A DNA stretch of 64,000 nucleotides from Streptomyces spirodelae (GCF_017676385.1 NZ_JAFFZN010000005.1:62001-126000); one strand, 5' to 3'; numbered from the stretch's first letter, positions 9,928 to 19,874 are shown. Numbers and translations: made by a program. The notes: a model not told the origin generated them from the letters alone.

Positions 9928-10953
9928 GTGTACACGGGGGCCGGCACACGCAGGGACCGGGAAGCGGCGGACGAGGTCGGGCTGGGCCGCGCCCGGCGGC
10001 GCGGGCGGCGCCGGCCCGTCGTCGCGGCGCTGTCGGTGCTGACCCTGCTGGTTCTCTCGGTGCCGCTGGCGTTCCGGGCCGGCGACGAGGACGGGCCGAC
10101 GCCGGTGCCACAACTGCTGGCGTTCCTGCCCTGGTTCCTCGCCCCGGCCTGGCTGGCGGCGCTGGGTGCGGCCTTCGCCCGCCGGTGGCTGGTGCTGCTG
10201 TGGGCGCTGGCCGTGCTGGCGGGCACCGGGTGGTTCCTGCGGCCGTACGGGCCCCCCGCGCCCGGCGACGCGGCGGGCAGGCCGGCGAAGGCCCAGTTCC
10301 GGGTATTGACGGCGAATCTGAAGTACGGGGCCGCCACCTCGGACCTGGTCGCGACGGTGCGCAGGGAGCGCCCGCAGATCGTCGCGCTCCAGGAGTGCGA
10401 CGCGCGGTGTGCGGCGGCGCTGCGCGACCCCGTGCTGCGTGAGGAGTACCCGTACCGGATCATCACAGGCGGCGGGGGTGCGCGCGGGTCCGCGCTGCTG
10501 AGCATCTATCCGCTGCACAACCGCAGCGAGGTGCGCGGCAGGCTCTCGATGCCCGGCGCCGTCGCGAACGTGCACGGCGAGCGGGTCGCCCTCCAGGTCG
10601 CGCACCCGATGCCGCCGATGCCCGACAGCACGGGGGCGTGGCGGGTGGAGCTGGACCGGCTGCGAGCCGCCGCTGACGCGCGCGGGAAGCTGCCGACACT
10701 GATGGCCGGCGACTTCAACTCCTCGCAGGACCACGCCGCCTTCCGCGCCATCCTGAAGACGGGTATGCGAGACGCTGCCCGCATGCTGGGCAACTCCCGC
10801 ACCCCCACCTGGCCCACCCGCACCACCCCGCTGCTCGGCGCCCAGATCGACCATGTGCTGCTGAGCGAGACTCTGCTGCCTGTGGACGGGAAGTTCCTGG
10901 ACCTGCGGGGCACGGACCACCGCGCGCTGCTGGTGAACGTGAAGCTGCTGTGA
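9928..10953 (+). CDS. membrane-anchored endonuclease/exonuclease/phosphatase-family protein
   Basis: About 341 aa. Three N-terminal hydrophobic segments (VVAALSVLTLLVLSVPLAF, LLAFLPWFLAPAWLAALGAA, WLVLLWALAVLAGTGWFL) are followed by an EEP catalytic domain. Domain marks are VLTANLKYGA, IVALQECD (metal-binding Glu), LMAGDFNSSQDH (Asp/Asn), QIDHVLLS and the final GTDHRALLV (Asp-His). The start is uncertain: GTG 9928 is assumed, with AGGAGGT 17 nt upstream, which is too far for ideal spacing. The active site probably faces the outside. Substrate could be nucleic acid or a phosphoester. Confidence 0.82.
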   Translation: MYTGAGTRRDREAADEVGLGRARRRGRRRPVVAALSVLTLLVLSVPLAFRAGDEDGPTPVPQLLAFLPWFLAPAWLAALGAAFARRWLVLLWALAVLAGTGWFLRPYGPPAPGDAAGRPAKAQFRVLTANLKYGAATSDLVATVRRERPQIVALQECDARCAAALRDPVLREEYPYRIITGGGGARGSALLSIYPLHNRSEVRGRLSMPGAVANVHGERVALQVAHPMPPMPDSTGAWRVELDRLRAAADARGKLPTLMAGDFNSSQDHAAFRAILKTGMRDAARMLGNSRTPTWPTRTTPLLGAQIDHVLLSETLLPVDGKFLDLRGTDHRALLVNVKLL

Positions 10954-10967
10954 GACGGCCCCGAACT

Positions 10968-11030
10968 CTGTGGGACAGCTCCGTACTGCTGTGGGACAGC
11001 TCCGTACTGCTGTGGGACGGCTCCCGGGCG
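10968..11030. repeat. 21-bp tandem repeat after the EEP-family gene
   Basis: The unit CTGTGGGACAGCTCCGTACTG occurs at 10968-10988 and 10989-11009, with a partial third copy from 11010. It fills the gap between two convergent genes. Confidence 0.85.
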
Positions 11031-11031
11031 C

Positions 11032-12195
11032 TCAGCCGGCGGCCCGGTCGTCGGCGCCGCCCCCGGTGATCGGCGTGGCGGGGCCGCTGTCGTGGTGGAT
11101 GGGGCTGTGTGCCCCGTTGAGCGGCACTCCGCTGCCGCCGTGCCGCGTGGCGACGATCTCCGCGGCGATGGACAGCGCCGTCTCCTCCGGGGTGCGGGCG
11201 CCCAGGTCCAGGCCGATCGGGGAGCGCAGCGCGGCCAGCTCCAGCGAGGTCAGCCCGGCCTCGCGGAGCCGCTCCAGCCGGTCGAGGTGAGTGCGCCGGG
11301 AGCCCATGGCGCCGACGTAGGCGACCGGCAGCCGCAGCGCGCGCTCCAGCAGGGGCACGTCGAACTTGGCGTCGTGGGTGAGCACGCAGACGACCGTCCG
11401 GGCATCGAGGTCCTGGGAGTCGAGATAGCGGTGCGGCCAGTCGACGACGACCTCGTCGGCCCCGGGGAAGCGGCGGGCCGTGGCGAAGACGGGCCGCGCG
11501 TCGCACACCGTCACGTGGAAGCCGAGGAACTTGCCGATCCTCACCAGCGCGGCGGCGAAGTCGATGGCGCCGAAGACCAGCATCCGCGGCGGCGGGACGC
11601 TGGACTCCACCAGCAGCGTCACCGGCTGACCGCACAAGCTGCCGTCCGCGCCGACGGTGACCGTCGCGGTACGGCCGGCCGCCAGCAGCGCCCGGCCCTC
11701 AGCCGCGGCGGTGGCGTCCAGTTCGGGTGCCCCGCCCAGCGCTCCGTGCGGCTGCCCTTCGGCGTCCAGCCACAGGGCGCCGCCCAGCAACTCCTGGGGC
11801 CCTTCCACGATCCGTACGAGCGCCGCCGTACGGCCCTCGACCGCCTCGGCCGCGGCCCGAGCGAACACCTCGCGCGCCGCCCGCGAGCGGAGCGGGGTGA
11901 CCAGGACGTCGATGACGCCACCGCAGGTGAGGCCGACGGCGAAGGCGTCCTCGTCGCTGTAGCCGAAGGTCTGGCGCACGCTGCCGCCCGAGGCCAGCGC
12001 CTCCTGGCACAGCTCGTAGACGGCACCCTCCACGCAGCCGCCGCTCACGCTGCCGACGGCCTCGCCGTCCGCGTCGACGGCCAGCGCCGCGCCGGGCTGC
12101 CGTGGCGCACTGCCGCCGACGGCGACGACGGTGGCGACGGCGAAGTCCCGCCCCTCCTGGCACCAGCGGTGCAGCTCAGCGGCGATGTCAAGCAT
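11032..12195 (-). CDS. xdhC: XdhC-family xanthine dehydrogenase maturation factor
   Basis: A 387-aa protein of the XdhC/CoxI family, which binds molybdenum cofactor, promotes its sulfuration and inserts it into xanthine dehydrogenase. The N-terminal XdhC domain shows VVAVGGSAPRQPGAALAV and GSVSGGCVEGAVYE. The C-terminal Rossmann part has VFGAIDFAAALVRIGKFLGF, VCVLTHDAKFDVPLLE and VGAMGSRRTH. It is the last gene of the minus-strand xanthine dehydrogenase set, 101 nt after the permease gene, which fits an accessory role. Confidence 0.92.
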   Translation of the reverse strand: MLDIAAELHRWCQEGRDFAVATVVAVGGSAPRQPGAALAVDADGEAVGSVSGGCVEGAVYELCQEALASGGSVRQTFGYSDEDAFAVGLTCGGVIDVLVTPLRSRAAREVFARAAAEAVEGRTAALVRIVEGPQELLGGALWLDAEGQPHGALGGAPELDATAAAEGRALLAAGRTATVTVGADGSLCGQPVTLLVESSVPPPRMLVFGAIDFAAALVRIGKFLGFHVTVCDARPVFATARRFPGADEVVVDWPHRYLDSQDLDARTVVCVLTHDAKFDVPLLERALRLPVAYVGAMGSRRTHLDRLERLREAGLTSLELAALRSPIGLDLGARTPEETALSIAAEIVATRHGGSGVPLNGAHSPIHHDSGPATPITGGGADDRAAG

Positions 12196-12296
12196 GTGCT
12201 TCTCTCCTCGGCGGTGACAACGGCCACGACGGGAGGGGGAACGGCCAGGGAGACCGCACCCGCTCCCGCCCGGGCCGGGAAGCAGAGGCTAGGGAG

Positions 12297-13778
12297 CTAT
12301 TTGACCCCCAGCCACTGCTCGATCGGGTTCAGGGCGAAATAGGCCAGAAAGACGAGCGACAACACCCACATCAACCATCCGGGCTCGCGAATCTTTCCCT
12401 GCACGGCCTTGATGAGGACGTAGGCGATGACACCGGCACCGATACCGGCCGTGATGGAGTACGTGAACGGCATCAGCACCGTCGTCAGGAAGACCGGGAT
12501 CGAGGTCGCCGGGTCGGTCCAGTCGATGTGCATGGCATTGGTCATCATCATCGATCCGATGACGACGAGCGCCGCGGCCGCCACCTGCGGAGGGATCACC
12601 TGCGCGAGGGGCGTGAAGAACAGACAGGCGGCGAAGCCGAGTCCGGTGACGACGCTGGCCAGGCCGGTCCTGGCGCCGTCGCCGACGCCGGCGGTGGACT
12701 CCACGAACACGGTCTGGCCCGAGGCGCCGGACAGACCGCCGATCATGCCGCCGGCACCGTCGATGGTCAGCGCCTTGTTCAGACCCGGCATCCGGCCGTC
12801 CCTGTCGGCGAGACCGGCCTGCTGGCCGATGCCGATGATGGTGCCGATGGCGTCGAAGAACCCGGCCAGCACCAGGGTGAAGACGATGACGCCGATGGTG
12901 ATGCCGCCGACATCGCCCAGGCCGTTGAAGGAGATGGACCCGAACAGCCCGAAGTCGGGGGAGCTGACCATCGACCCGGGCAGCTCCGGGGCGTTCCTGC
13001 CGCCCCAGTCCTTCTTGTCGAGACCGGCGAACTGGTGGATCAGCGCGGCCAGGACCGTGCCGCTGACGATGCCGATGAGAATGGCTCCGGGCACCTTGCG
13101 GACCTGCAGCGCGAAGATCAGCAGCACCGTGAAGGCGAAGCACAGCACGGGCCAGCCGGTGAGCATGTCAGCGGTGCCGAGCTGGATGGGCTTCTGCCCT
13201 GGGATGCCGCCGGGCCCTGGCATCGAGGTGACGAAGCCGGCCTGGACGAGCCCGATGAGGCAGACGAACAGTCCGATGCCCATGGTGATCGCGTGTTTGA
13301 GCGCCAAGGGGATCGCGTTCATGATCAGCTCGCGGAGCCCGGTGACCACCAGCAGCACGATCACGGCACCGTAGATCAGACACATCGCCCAGGCGTTGCC
13401 CCAGCTCATCTCGGGCACGACCTGGAAGGCCATCACGGCCGAGACGCTCAGCCCCGCCGCCAGGGCCAGCGGGACGTTGCCGATGAAGCCCATCACGATG
13501 GTGGTCGCCGCGGCGGCGAACGCCGTCGCCGTGGTGACCTGCCCACCGTCCAGGGTGTGCTTGTGCACGTCGGGCACGGACAGGATGACGGGGTTGAGCA
13601 GGACGATGTACGCCATCGCCATGAAGGTGGTGATACCGCCACGTATCTCCTGGCCGTAGGTCGACCCTCTCTCGGAGATGTGGAAGTACCTGTCGAGCCA
13701 CGAGCGCCCCGCGGGGATACGGGACCCAGGACCCGCATCCTCCGGTGTCGTCGTCGGCCCTACTTTCGACTGGGTCAT
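12297..13778 (-). CDS. NCS2-family purine permease (AzgA-like)
   Basis: A 493-aa polytopic membrane protein. STYGQEIRGGITTFMAMAYIVLLNP near the N-terminus and SGASGQTVFVESTAGVGDGARTG in the middle are AzgA/NCS2 signatures for adenine, guanine or hypoxanthine uptake; about 12-14 membrane segments are apparent. ATG 13778 has GGGAG 9 nt upstream and was preferred over TTG 13793. It lies between the xanthine dehydrogenase large subunit and xdhC, so it likely imports the purine that the dehydrogenase oxidises. Confidence 0.9.
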   Translation of the reverse strand: MTQSKVGPTTTPEDAGPGSRIPAGRSWLDRYFHISERGSTYGQEIRGGITTFMAMAYIVLLNPVILSVPDVHKHTLDGGQVTTATAFAAAATTIVMGFIGNVPLALAAGLSVSAVMAFQVVPEMSWGNAWAMCLIYGAVIVLLVVTGLRELIMNAIPLALKHAITMGIGLFVCLIGLVQAGFVTSMPGPGGIPGQKPIQLGTADMLTGWPVLCFAFTVLLIFALQVRKVPGAILIGIVSGTVLAALIHQFAGLDKKDWGGRNAPELPGSMVSSPDFGLFGSISFNGLGDVGGITIGVIVFTLVLAGFFDAIGTIIGIGQQAGLADRDGRMPGLNKALTIDGAGGMIGGLSGASGQTVFVESTAGVGDGARTGLASVVTGLGFAACLFFTPLAQVIPPQVAAAALVVIGSMMMTNAMHIDWTDPATSIPVFLTTVLMPFTYSITAGIGAGVIAYVLIKAVQGKIREPGWLMWVLSLVFLAYFALNPIEQWLGVK

Positions 13779-13938
13779 TGTGCTGACTCCCAAGGTTCAT
13801 AGGGGCACCCCGGCAGCTACCGAGGATTTGGGAAGCACGACCCGGGGGACGGCCCGCGTCTTGCTCGTTCCCCACCCACCCGCGAAGGGGCGCGCGAGCA
13901 GGGAAAACGGGGGGTCGGGGGCCGGGGCCCCCTGCGCC

Positions 13939-16332
13939 TCACACCTCGACGATGTGCTCGGGCCGCACCGGCACCCGGCGCAGCGCCTTGCCGGTCGCGG
14001 CCCGGATGGCCGCCACCACGGCCGGCGTCGAGGACAGGGTCGGCGCCTCGCCCGCACCGCGCAGCCCGTAGGGGGCGTGCTCGTCGGCGAGCTCCAGCAC
14101 GTCCACCGGGATGGTGGGCGTGTCCAGAATCGTGGGGATCAGATAGTCGGTGAAGGAGGGGTTGCGGACTTTGGCCCCGGGGTCGACCACGATCTCCTCC
14201 ATCACTGCGAGCCCGAGCCCCTGCGTGGTGCCGCCCTGGATCTGGCCCACCACGGCCTGCGGGTTCATCGCTTTGCCCACGTCCTGTGCGCAAGCCAGTT
14301 CGACGACCTTGACCAGCCCGAGCTCGGTGTCGACCTCCACCACGGCCCGGTGCGCGGCGAAGGAGTACTGGACGTGGCCGAAGCCCTGACCGGTCCGCAG
14401 GTCGAAGGGCTCGGTGGGCCGGTGCCGCCACTCGTCCTCGGCCTCGACGGGCTCGTCACCGAGCACGTCCGCCAGCGATGCCAGCACCTCGCCGCCGTCG
14501 GTGACGACTTTGCCGCCCTCCAGCAGCAGTTCGGCCGTGGCCCAGGCGGGGTGGTAGGTGCCGAACTTCCGGCGCCCGCGCTCCAGCACCTGCTCGCGCA
14601 CCAGTTCACACACGTACTTGACGGCGCCGCCGGTCACATACGTCTGCCGCGAGGCGGAGGTCGAGCCGGCCGAGCCGACCCTGGTGTCGGCGGGCTGGAT
14701 GTTCACCCGGGCGACGCCCAGCTCGGTGCGGGCGATCTGGGCGTGCACGGTGACACCACCCTGGCCCACCTCGGCCATCGCCGTGTGCACCATGGCCACC
14801 GGCTCCCCGCCGACGACCTGCAGCCGCACCCTCGCCGTCGAGTAGTCGTCGAAGCCCTCGGAGAAGCCGACGTTCTTTATCCCGACGGCGTAGCCCACAC
14901 CCCGTACGACGCCCTCGCCGTGCGTGGTGTTGGACAGGCCGCCCGGCAGCGCCCGTACATCGGGCTCACCGCCGACGTTCTCCCACTGCGCCTCCATCGG
15001 CAGCGGCATCGCCTTGACCCTGCGCAGCAGCTCGGCCACCGGGGCCGGGGAGTCGACGGTCTGGCCTGTGGGCATCACGGTGCCCTGGGACATGGCGTTC
15101 TTCTGCCGCAGCTCGACCGGGTCCATGCCCAGTTCGGCCGCGAGCTTGTCCATCTGCGCCTCGTAGGCGAAGCACGCCTGCACCGCGCCGAAGCCGCGCA
15201 TCGCACCGCATGGCGGATTGTTGGTGTAGAGCGCCAGCGCCTCGATCTCCACGTCGTCCACCACATACGGGCCGACGCTGAGCGAGGCCGCGTTGCCGAC
15301 CACCGCCGGGGACGACGAGGCGTAGGCCCCGCCATCCAGCACGATGCGGCACCTCATATGGGTGAGCTTGCCGTCGCGGGTGGCGCCGTGCTCGTACCAC
15401 AGCTTGGCCGGGTGCCGGTGCACATGCCCGAAGAAGGACTCGAAGCGGTTGTAGACGATCTTGACGGGCTTGCCGGTGACCAGCGCCAGCAGGCAGGCGT
15501 GGATCTGCATGGACAGGTCCTCGCGCCCGCCGAAGGCGCCGCCGACGCCGGAGAGCGTCATCCGTACCTTCTCCTCGGGCAGCCCGAGCACGGGGGCGAT
15601 CTGGCGCAGGTCGGCGTGCAGCCACTGGGTGGCGATGTAGAGGTCCACACCGCCGTCCTCGGCGGGCACGGCCAGCCCCGACTCGGGGCCGAGGAATGCC
15701 TGGTCCTGCATGCCGACCTCGTACTCGCCGGTCACGATGGCCTCGGCGCGCTCGGCCGCCGCCTTGGCGTCGCCGCGCACGATGGGCTGGCGGTGCACGA
15801 TGTTGGGGTGCGGGACGTGCGGGCTGTGGTGATCCGCGCGCCCCTCGTGGAGCAGCGGCGCGTCCGCCGCCAGCGCGGATTCCTCGTTGTGCACGACGGG
15901 CAGCTCGCGGTACTCGACCTTGATCTTCGCCGCGGCACGGCGTGCCGTCTCCGGGTGGTCGGCCGCCACCAGCGCCACCGGCTCGCCGTGGTGGCGGACC
16001 CGGCCGTGGGCCAGGACAGGGGTGTCCTGGATCTCCAGGCCGTAGTTCTTCACCTCGGTCGGGAGGTCGTCGTAGGTGAGCACGGCGTACACGCCCGCCT
16101 GCGCGAGCGCCTCACCGATGTCGATGGAGACGATCTCCGCGTGCGCGTGCGGGCTGCGCAGCGTGCAGCCCCACAGCATGTCCTCGTGCCACATGTCCGA
16201 GGAGTAGGCGAACTCGCCGGTCACCTTGAGGGTGCCGTCGGGCCGCAGCGGGGAGTCGCCGACCCCCGCCTCGGCGCCGGCGCCCTGCTCCAGCTTGGTG
16301 GGGGTGCCGGTGGGCCGGGTCGTGGGTGCCAC
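13939..16332 (-). CDS. xanthine dehydrogenase, molybdopterin-binding large subunit
   Basis: A 797-aa molybdenum hydroxylase subunit that oxidises hypoxanthine or xanthine to urate. Conserved marks are RSPHAHAEIVSIDI, GVGGAFGGREDLSMQ (Mo-cofactor loop), CGAMRGFGAVQACFAYE, GQGGVTVHAQIARTELG and the C-terminal GAGEAPT with the catalytic Glu. The GTG start at 16332 lies 1 nt after the stop of the 2Fe-2S gene, implying coupled translation. The order FAD, Fe-S, Mo subunit is typical of three-subunit bacterial enzymes (pucD/xdhB-like). Purine specificity is inferred from PucR, permease and XdhC neighbours. Confidence 0.93.
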   Translation of the reverse strand: MAPTTRPTGTPTKLEQGAGAEAGVGDSPLRPDGTLKVTGEFAYSSDMWHEDMLWGCTLRSPHAHAEIVSIDIGEALAQAGVYAVLTYDDLPTEVKNYGLEIQDTPVLAHGRVRHHGEPVALVAADHPETARRAAAKIKVEYRELPVVHNEESALAADAPLLHEGRADHHSPHVPHPNIVHRQPIVRGDAKAAAERAEAIVTGEYEVGMQDQAFLGPESGLAVPAEDGGVDLYIATQWLHADLRQIAPVLGLPEEKVRMTLSGVGGAFGGREDLSMQIHACLLALVTGKPVKIVYNRFESFFGHVHRHPAKLWYEHGATRDGKLTHMRCRIVLDGGAYASSSPAVVGNAASLSVGPYVVDDVEIEALALYTNNPPCGAMRGFGAVQACFAYEAQMDKLAAELGMDPVELRQKNAMSQGTVMPTGQTVDSPAPVAELLRRVKAMPLPMEAQWENVGGEPDVRALPGGLSNTTHGEGVVRGVGYAVGIKNVGFSEGFDDYSTARVRLQVVGGEPVAMVHTAMAEVGQGGVTVHAQIARTELGVARVNIQPADTRVGSAGSTSASRQTYVTGGAVKYVCELVREQVLERGRRKFGTYHPAWATAELLLEGGKVVTDGGEVLASLADVLGDEPVEAEDEWRHRPTEPFDLRTGQGFGHVQYSFAAHRAVVEVDTELGLVKVVELACAQDVGKAMNPQAVVGQIQGGTTQGLGLAVMEEIVVDPGAKVRNPSFTDYLIPTILDTPTIPVDVLELADEHAPYGLRGAGEAPTLSSTPAVVAAIRAATGKALRRVPVRPEHIVEV

Positions 16333-16333
16333 C

Positions 16334-16858
16334 TCAGACCACCTCCTGTGCGCTGTCGTCGGCGCGCGCTGCGGCGAGGCGGACGGCGTCCATGATCTTC
16401 TCGTAGCCGGTGCAGCGGCACAGGTTGCCCGAGAGGGCCTCGCGGATGTCCGCGTCCGAGGGCTGCGGGTTGCGCTCGATCAGCTCGTCGGCCGCGACCA
16501 GCAGGCCGGGGGTGCAGAAGCCGCACTGCACGGCGCCGGCGTCGATGAACGCCTGCTGGACCGGTGCCAGGTCACCGCTGCCGCCCGCCGGCGCGGAGCC
16601 GTCGCGCTCCCTCGCGTACTCGGCCAGGCCCTCGACGGTGACGACCTCACGGCCCTCGGCCTGGCCCGCGGCCACCAGGCAGGCACAGACCGACTCGCCG
16701 TCCAGCCGGACCGTGCACGAGCCGCACTCACCCTGTTCGCAGGCGTTCTTGGAGCCGGGGAGTCCCATCCGTTCGCGCAGCACGTACAGCAGGGACTCGC
16801 CCTCCCACACGTCGTCGGCCTCGTGCCGCCGTCCGTTGACGGTGAATGTCACGCGCAT
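16334..16858 (-). CDS. xanthine dehydrogenase, 2Fe-2S subunit
   Basis: A 174-aa electron-transfer subunit with two 2Fe-2S clusters. The plant-type ferredoxin motif is NACEQGECGSCTVRLDGESVCAC and the second cluster is in QCGFCTPGLL plus GNLCRCTGYEKI. ATG 16858 follows from the overlap: the start sits 10 nt inside the end of the FAD-subunit gene. It passes electrons from the molybdenum site to FAD. No truncation is visible; the linker between clusters (DGSAPAGGSGD) is longer than usual. Confidence 0.95.
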   Translation of the reverse strand: MRVTFTVNGRRHEADDVWEGESLLYVLRERMGLPGSKNACEQGECGSCTVRLDGESVCACLVAAGQAEGREVVTVEGLAEYARERDGSAPAGGSGDLAPVQQAFIDAGAVQCGFCTPGLLVAADELIERNPQPSDADIREALSGNLCRCTGYEKIMDAVRLAAARADDSAQEVV

Positions 16859-17754
16859 CGGGCGCCTCCCTCGGTGGTGCGGCCGTTTCCGCCGGCCCGG
16901 TAGCTCTCCCAGATCCAGCCCAGGGTGCGGCGGGCCATGACTCCCACGGCGCGGCGGCGGTAGGTGGCGCTGCCCCGTACATCGTCGATCGGGTTGCAGG
17001 CGCCTGAGCACAGCTGGGCGAACTCGCGCGCGACGGAGGGCGGGATCGTCCTGCCGTTGTCCCAGAAGCCGCCGTCCTCCAGGGCCGCGTTCAGGAAGTC
17101 CTCGGCGGCGCGGGCCCGCAGCGGGGTCGGGGCCGCCGAGCCGACGCCGGTTTGTACGGTGCGGGTTCCGGGGTGCAGCGCTATGCCGAAGGCGCACACG
17201 GCGATGACCATGGCGTTGCGGGTGCCGACCTTCGAGAACTGCTGCGGCCCGTCGGCCTTCCTGATGTGGACCCACTTGATCAGTTCGTCCTCGGCGAGCG
17301 CGTTGCGCTTCACACCGGTGTAGAAGTCCTCCACGGGGATGGACCGGATGCCCCGCACCGACTCCACCTCCACCTCGGCGCCCGCTGCGAGCAGCGCGGG
17401 GTGCGAGTCCCCTGCGGGGGAGGCGGCGCCGAGGTTGCCGCCGACGCTGCCCCGGTTGCGGATCTGCGGGGAGCCGACGGTGTGCGAAGCCAGTGCGAGG
17501 CCCGGCAGCACAGGGGCCAGCTCATCGATGATCTTCGAATAGGAGACGGAGGCACCGAGCCGGACGGTCCCGTCACCGACCTCCCACTCGTGCAGCTCGG
17601 GGACCCGGTTCAGATCCATGAGGTGCGTGGGGCGGCGGTGATCGAAGTTGATCTCGACCATGACGTCGGTGCCGCCCGCGATGGGCACGGCTGAGGGGTG
17701 CTCCGCCTTCGCGGCGAGCGCCTCCTCCCAACTGGCCGGGCGCAGGAACTCCAT
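16849..17754 (-). CDS. xanthine dehydrogenase, FAD-binding subunit
   Basis: A 301-aa protein of the CO dehydrogenase flavoprotein family. FAD-binding loops are PIAGGTDVMVEINFDHRRP and SVGGNLGAASPAGDSHPALLA, and the C-terminal domain has RNAMVIAVCAFGIAL. The start ATG 17754 gives the standard N-terminus MEFLRPASWEEALAAKAEHP. It is the first gene of the operon and faces the PucR gene across a 344-nt control region. Confidence 0.95.
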   Translation of the reverse strand: MEFLRPASWEEALAAKAEHPSAVPIAGGTDVMVEINFDHRRPTHLMDLNRVPELHEWEVGDGTVRLGASVSYSKIIDELAPVLPGLALASHTVGSPQIRNRGSVGGNLGAASPAGDSHPALLAAGAEVEVESVRGIRSIPVEDFYTGVKRNALAEDELIKWVHIRKADGPQQFSKVGTRNAMVIAVCAFGIALHPGTRTVQTGVGSAAPTPLRARAAEDFLNAALEDGGFWDNGRTIPPSVAREFAQLCSGACNPIDDVRGSATYRRRAVGVMARRTLGWIWESYRAGGNGRTTEGGARCA

Positions 17755-18098
17755 GGTGTCTCTTCTCGGTGTACTGGCGGGGGTGCTGAGACGAGTGCCG
17801 CCTCGGGGGTCCTGTACTGGTGTGCGATCCGGAGTGGTGCGATGGAGTGGGAGGTGGTCGTGGGGGGACGCGGTCAGTACACCGACAGGTACCCGCTCCG
17901 GTGCAGTCACCGAAAACATGAAGCGTTTGGCTGGTCGGCCATCCGGTCTTGTAGATTCAAACGAAAGCCGGGAACAGGTAACCTCACGGCTTCCTTACGG
18001 TCACACGCCCGTGGCAAGGCCACGGTCACCCCGCGGCACGGCCGTGACCTCAGCACCAACCAGCACATCACGACACACGAACGGCAGGCGACGAGACG
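17755..18098. promoter_or_regulatory. xdh-pucR divergent control region
   Basis: A 344-nt gap between divergent genes. CGTTTG (17924-17929) and CAAACG (17958-17963) form an inverted repeat with 28 nt between the arms, a possible PucR site. No clear -35/-10 pair could be fixed by eye on either strand. Confidence 0.35.
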
Positions 18099-19874
18099 AT
18101 GCGGCTGCGCGCGCTCCTGGAGAACGACTCGCTGGGCCTCGGGCTGCTCGGCGGCGAGGACGAGCTGGACCGGACGGTGCGCGGCGTCATGACCACCGAC
18201 CTGCGCGACCCCAGCCGCTATCTGTCCGGCGGCGAGCTGGTGCTGACCGGACTGGCCTGGCGGCGCTCCCCCGAGGACTCCGAGCCCTTCGTCCAGATCC
18301 TGGCCACGGCCGGTGTCGCGGGCCTCGCCGCGGGTGAGGCCGAGCTCGGCCCCGTCCCCCAGGACCTGGTGGACGCCTGCGCCCGGCACCGGCTGCCGCT
18401 GTTCTCCGTCACCGAGTCCGTCGCTTTCGCCACCATCACCGAGCACGTCGTCCGCCAGGTCTCCACCGAGCGCGCCGGCGACCTGGCCGCCGTCGTGGAC
18501 CGGCACCGCCGCCTGATGTCCTCCGGCCCGGCCGGCGGGGGCCCCGACGTGGTGCTCGACCTGCTCGGCTCGGACCTCGACCTGGCCGCCTGGGTGCTCT
18601 CCCCCACCGGCCGCCAGATCGCGGGGCCCAGCCAGGGCCCCGAGCTGCCGCACCCCACCGCGGCCCGGCTGGCGGGTGCCCATATGGCCGCCGTACGCGC
18701 CGGACGGCGCAGCCCGCACCGGACCACCGACGAGGGCGTGGCCTACTCCCTGTTCCCCGTCAGCCGCGCCACCGGCGACCCGCGCCGCACCGTCCTGTCC
18801 GACTGGCTGCTGGCCGTGGCCGCCGACACCGGCGACTGGCCCGCCGAACGCCTCGACCTGCTGCACGGCGTCACCCAGCTGATCGCCGTCGAGCGCGACA
18901 GACGGGATGCCGCCCGCACCGTGCGGCGCCGGCTCGCCCAGGAGGTGCTGGAGCTGGTGCAGACCGGCGCGCCGCCCTCCGAGATCGCCGCACGGCTGCG
19001 GGTGGCGGCCCCGGTGCTGCTGCCCGGCCAGGGTGCCGACCCCGCCTGGCAGGTGATCGTCGCCCGCGTCGAATGGGACGAGTCGGACCCGGCGCGCGCC
19101 CTGGACGGCGGGTCGATCGCCCAGTCGCTGCTGGAAGAGCTGCTGGTCGACCCGCGTACGACCGGTCCTGACGGCTCGGACCGGATCGCCGTCGCACAGG
19201 TGGACGGCGAGGCGATCGCACTGGTGCCGCTCACCGGCGAGGAGCCGGCCGGGCCCGAGGGCACGCACGGCCTCCAGCGCACCGAGGGCTCCCAGCACGG
19301 CGCCGGGGAGAGCGCCGGGCGCGGCACGGCTCCGGCCGGGGAGGAGCCCGCCGGGCTCACCGGCGCACCCGGCGGCGAGGGGCTGCACGCCGACTCGCTG
19401 CTTGCCGAGGTCAGCGAGCCGCTGGGGCGCGCCCTTGCCGACGACGGCAGGCTCACGCTCGGCGTGAGCGCCGCCGTGCACTCCGCCGAGGGCCTGCGGG
19501 GCGCACTGGAGGAGGCCAGGCACGCCCGCCGGGTGGCGGCGGCACGCGCGGGCGCGGTCCGCGCCGCGGGCCACGAGGAGCTGGCCTCGCATGTGCTGCT
19601 GCTGCCGTTCGTGCCGGACGACGTGCGCCGCGCCTTCACAGCGCGGCTGCTGGACCCGTTGCGCGAGTACGACCGCAAGCACCGCGCCGAACTGGTGCCC
19701 ACCCTGGAGGCGTTCCTCTCCTCGGACGGCTCCTGGACCCGCTGTGCGGGCCGCCTCCACCTGCATGTCAACACGCTCCGCTACCGCGTCAGCCGCATCG
19801 AACAGCTCACCGGCCGGGACCTGTCCCGCCTTGAGGACAAGCTCGACTTCTTCCTGGCGCTGCGGATGAGCTGA
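18099..19874 (+). CDS. PucR-family purine-catabolism regulator
   Basis: A 591-aa regulator. Residues 1-120 form the PucR ligand domain (LENDSLGLGLLGGEDELDR, then VMTTDLRDPSRYLSGGELVL). A GGDEF-related middle section follows. The C-terminal HTH_30 is HLHVNTLRYRVSRIEQLTGRD, the family signature. A Gly/Glu/Pro-rich insert of about 45 residues (near 380-425) is probably a flexible linker. It is divergent from the xanthine dehydrogenase operon, so it most likely activates that operon in response to a purine metabolite; this is family knowledge plus context. Confidence 0.92.
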   Translation: MRLRALLENDSLGLGLLGGEDELDRTVRGVMTTDLRDPSRYLSGGELVLTGLAWRRSPEDSEPFVQILATAGVAGLAAGEAELGPVPQDLVDACARHRLPLFSVTESVAFATITEHVVRQVSTERAGDLAAVVDRHRRLMSSGPAGGGPDVVLDLLGSDLDLAAWVLSPTGRQIAGPSQGPELPHPTAARLAGAHMAAVRAGRRSPHRTTDEGVAYSLFPVSRATGDPRRTVLSDWLLAVAADTGDWPAERLDLLHGVTQLIAVERDRRDAARTVRRRLAQEVLELVQTGAPPSEIAARLRVAAPVLLPGQGADPAWQVIVARVEWDESDPARALDGGSIAQSLLEELLVDPRTTGPDGSDRIAVAQVDGEAIALVPLTGEEPAGPEGTHGLQRTEGSQHGAGESAGRGTAPAGEEPAGLTGAPGGEGLHADSLLAEVSEPLGRALADDGRLTLGVSAAVHSAEGLRGALEEARHARRVAAARAGAVRAAGHEELASHVLLLPFVPDDVRRAFTARLLDPLREYDRKHRAELVPTLEAFLSSDGSWTRCAGRLHLHVNTLRYRVSRIEQLTGRDLSRLEDKLDFFLALRMS

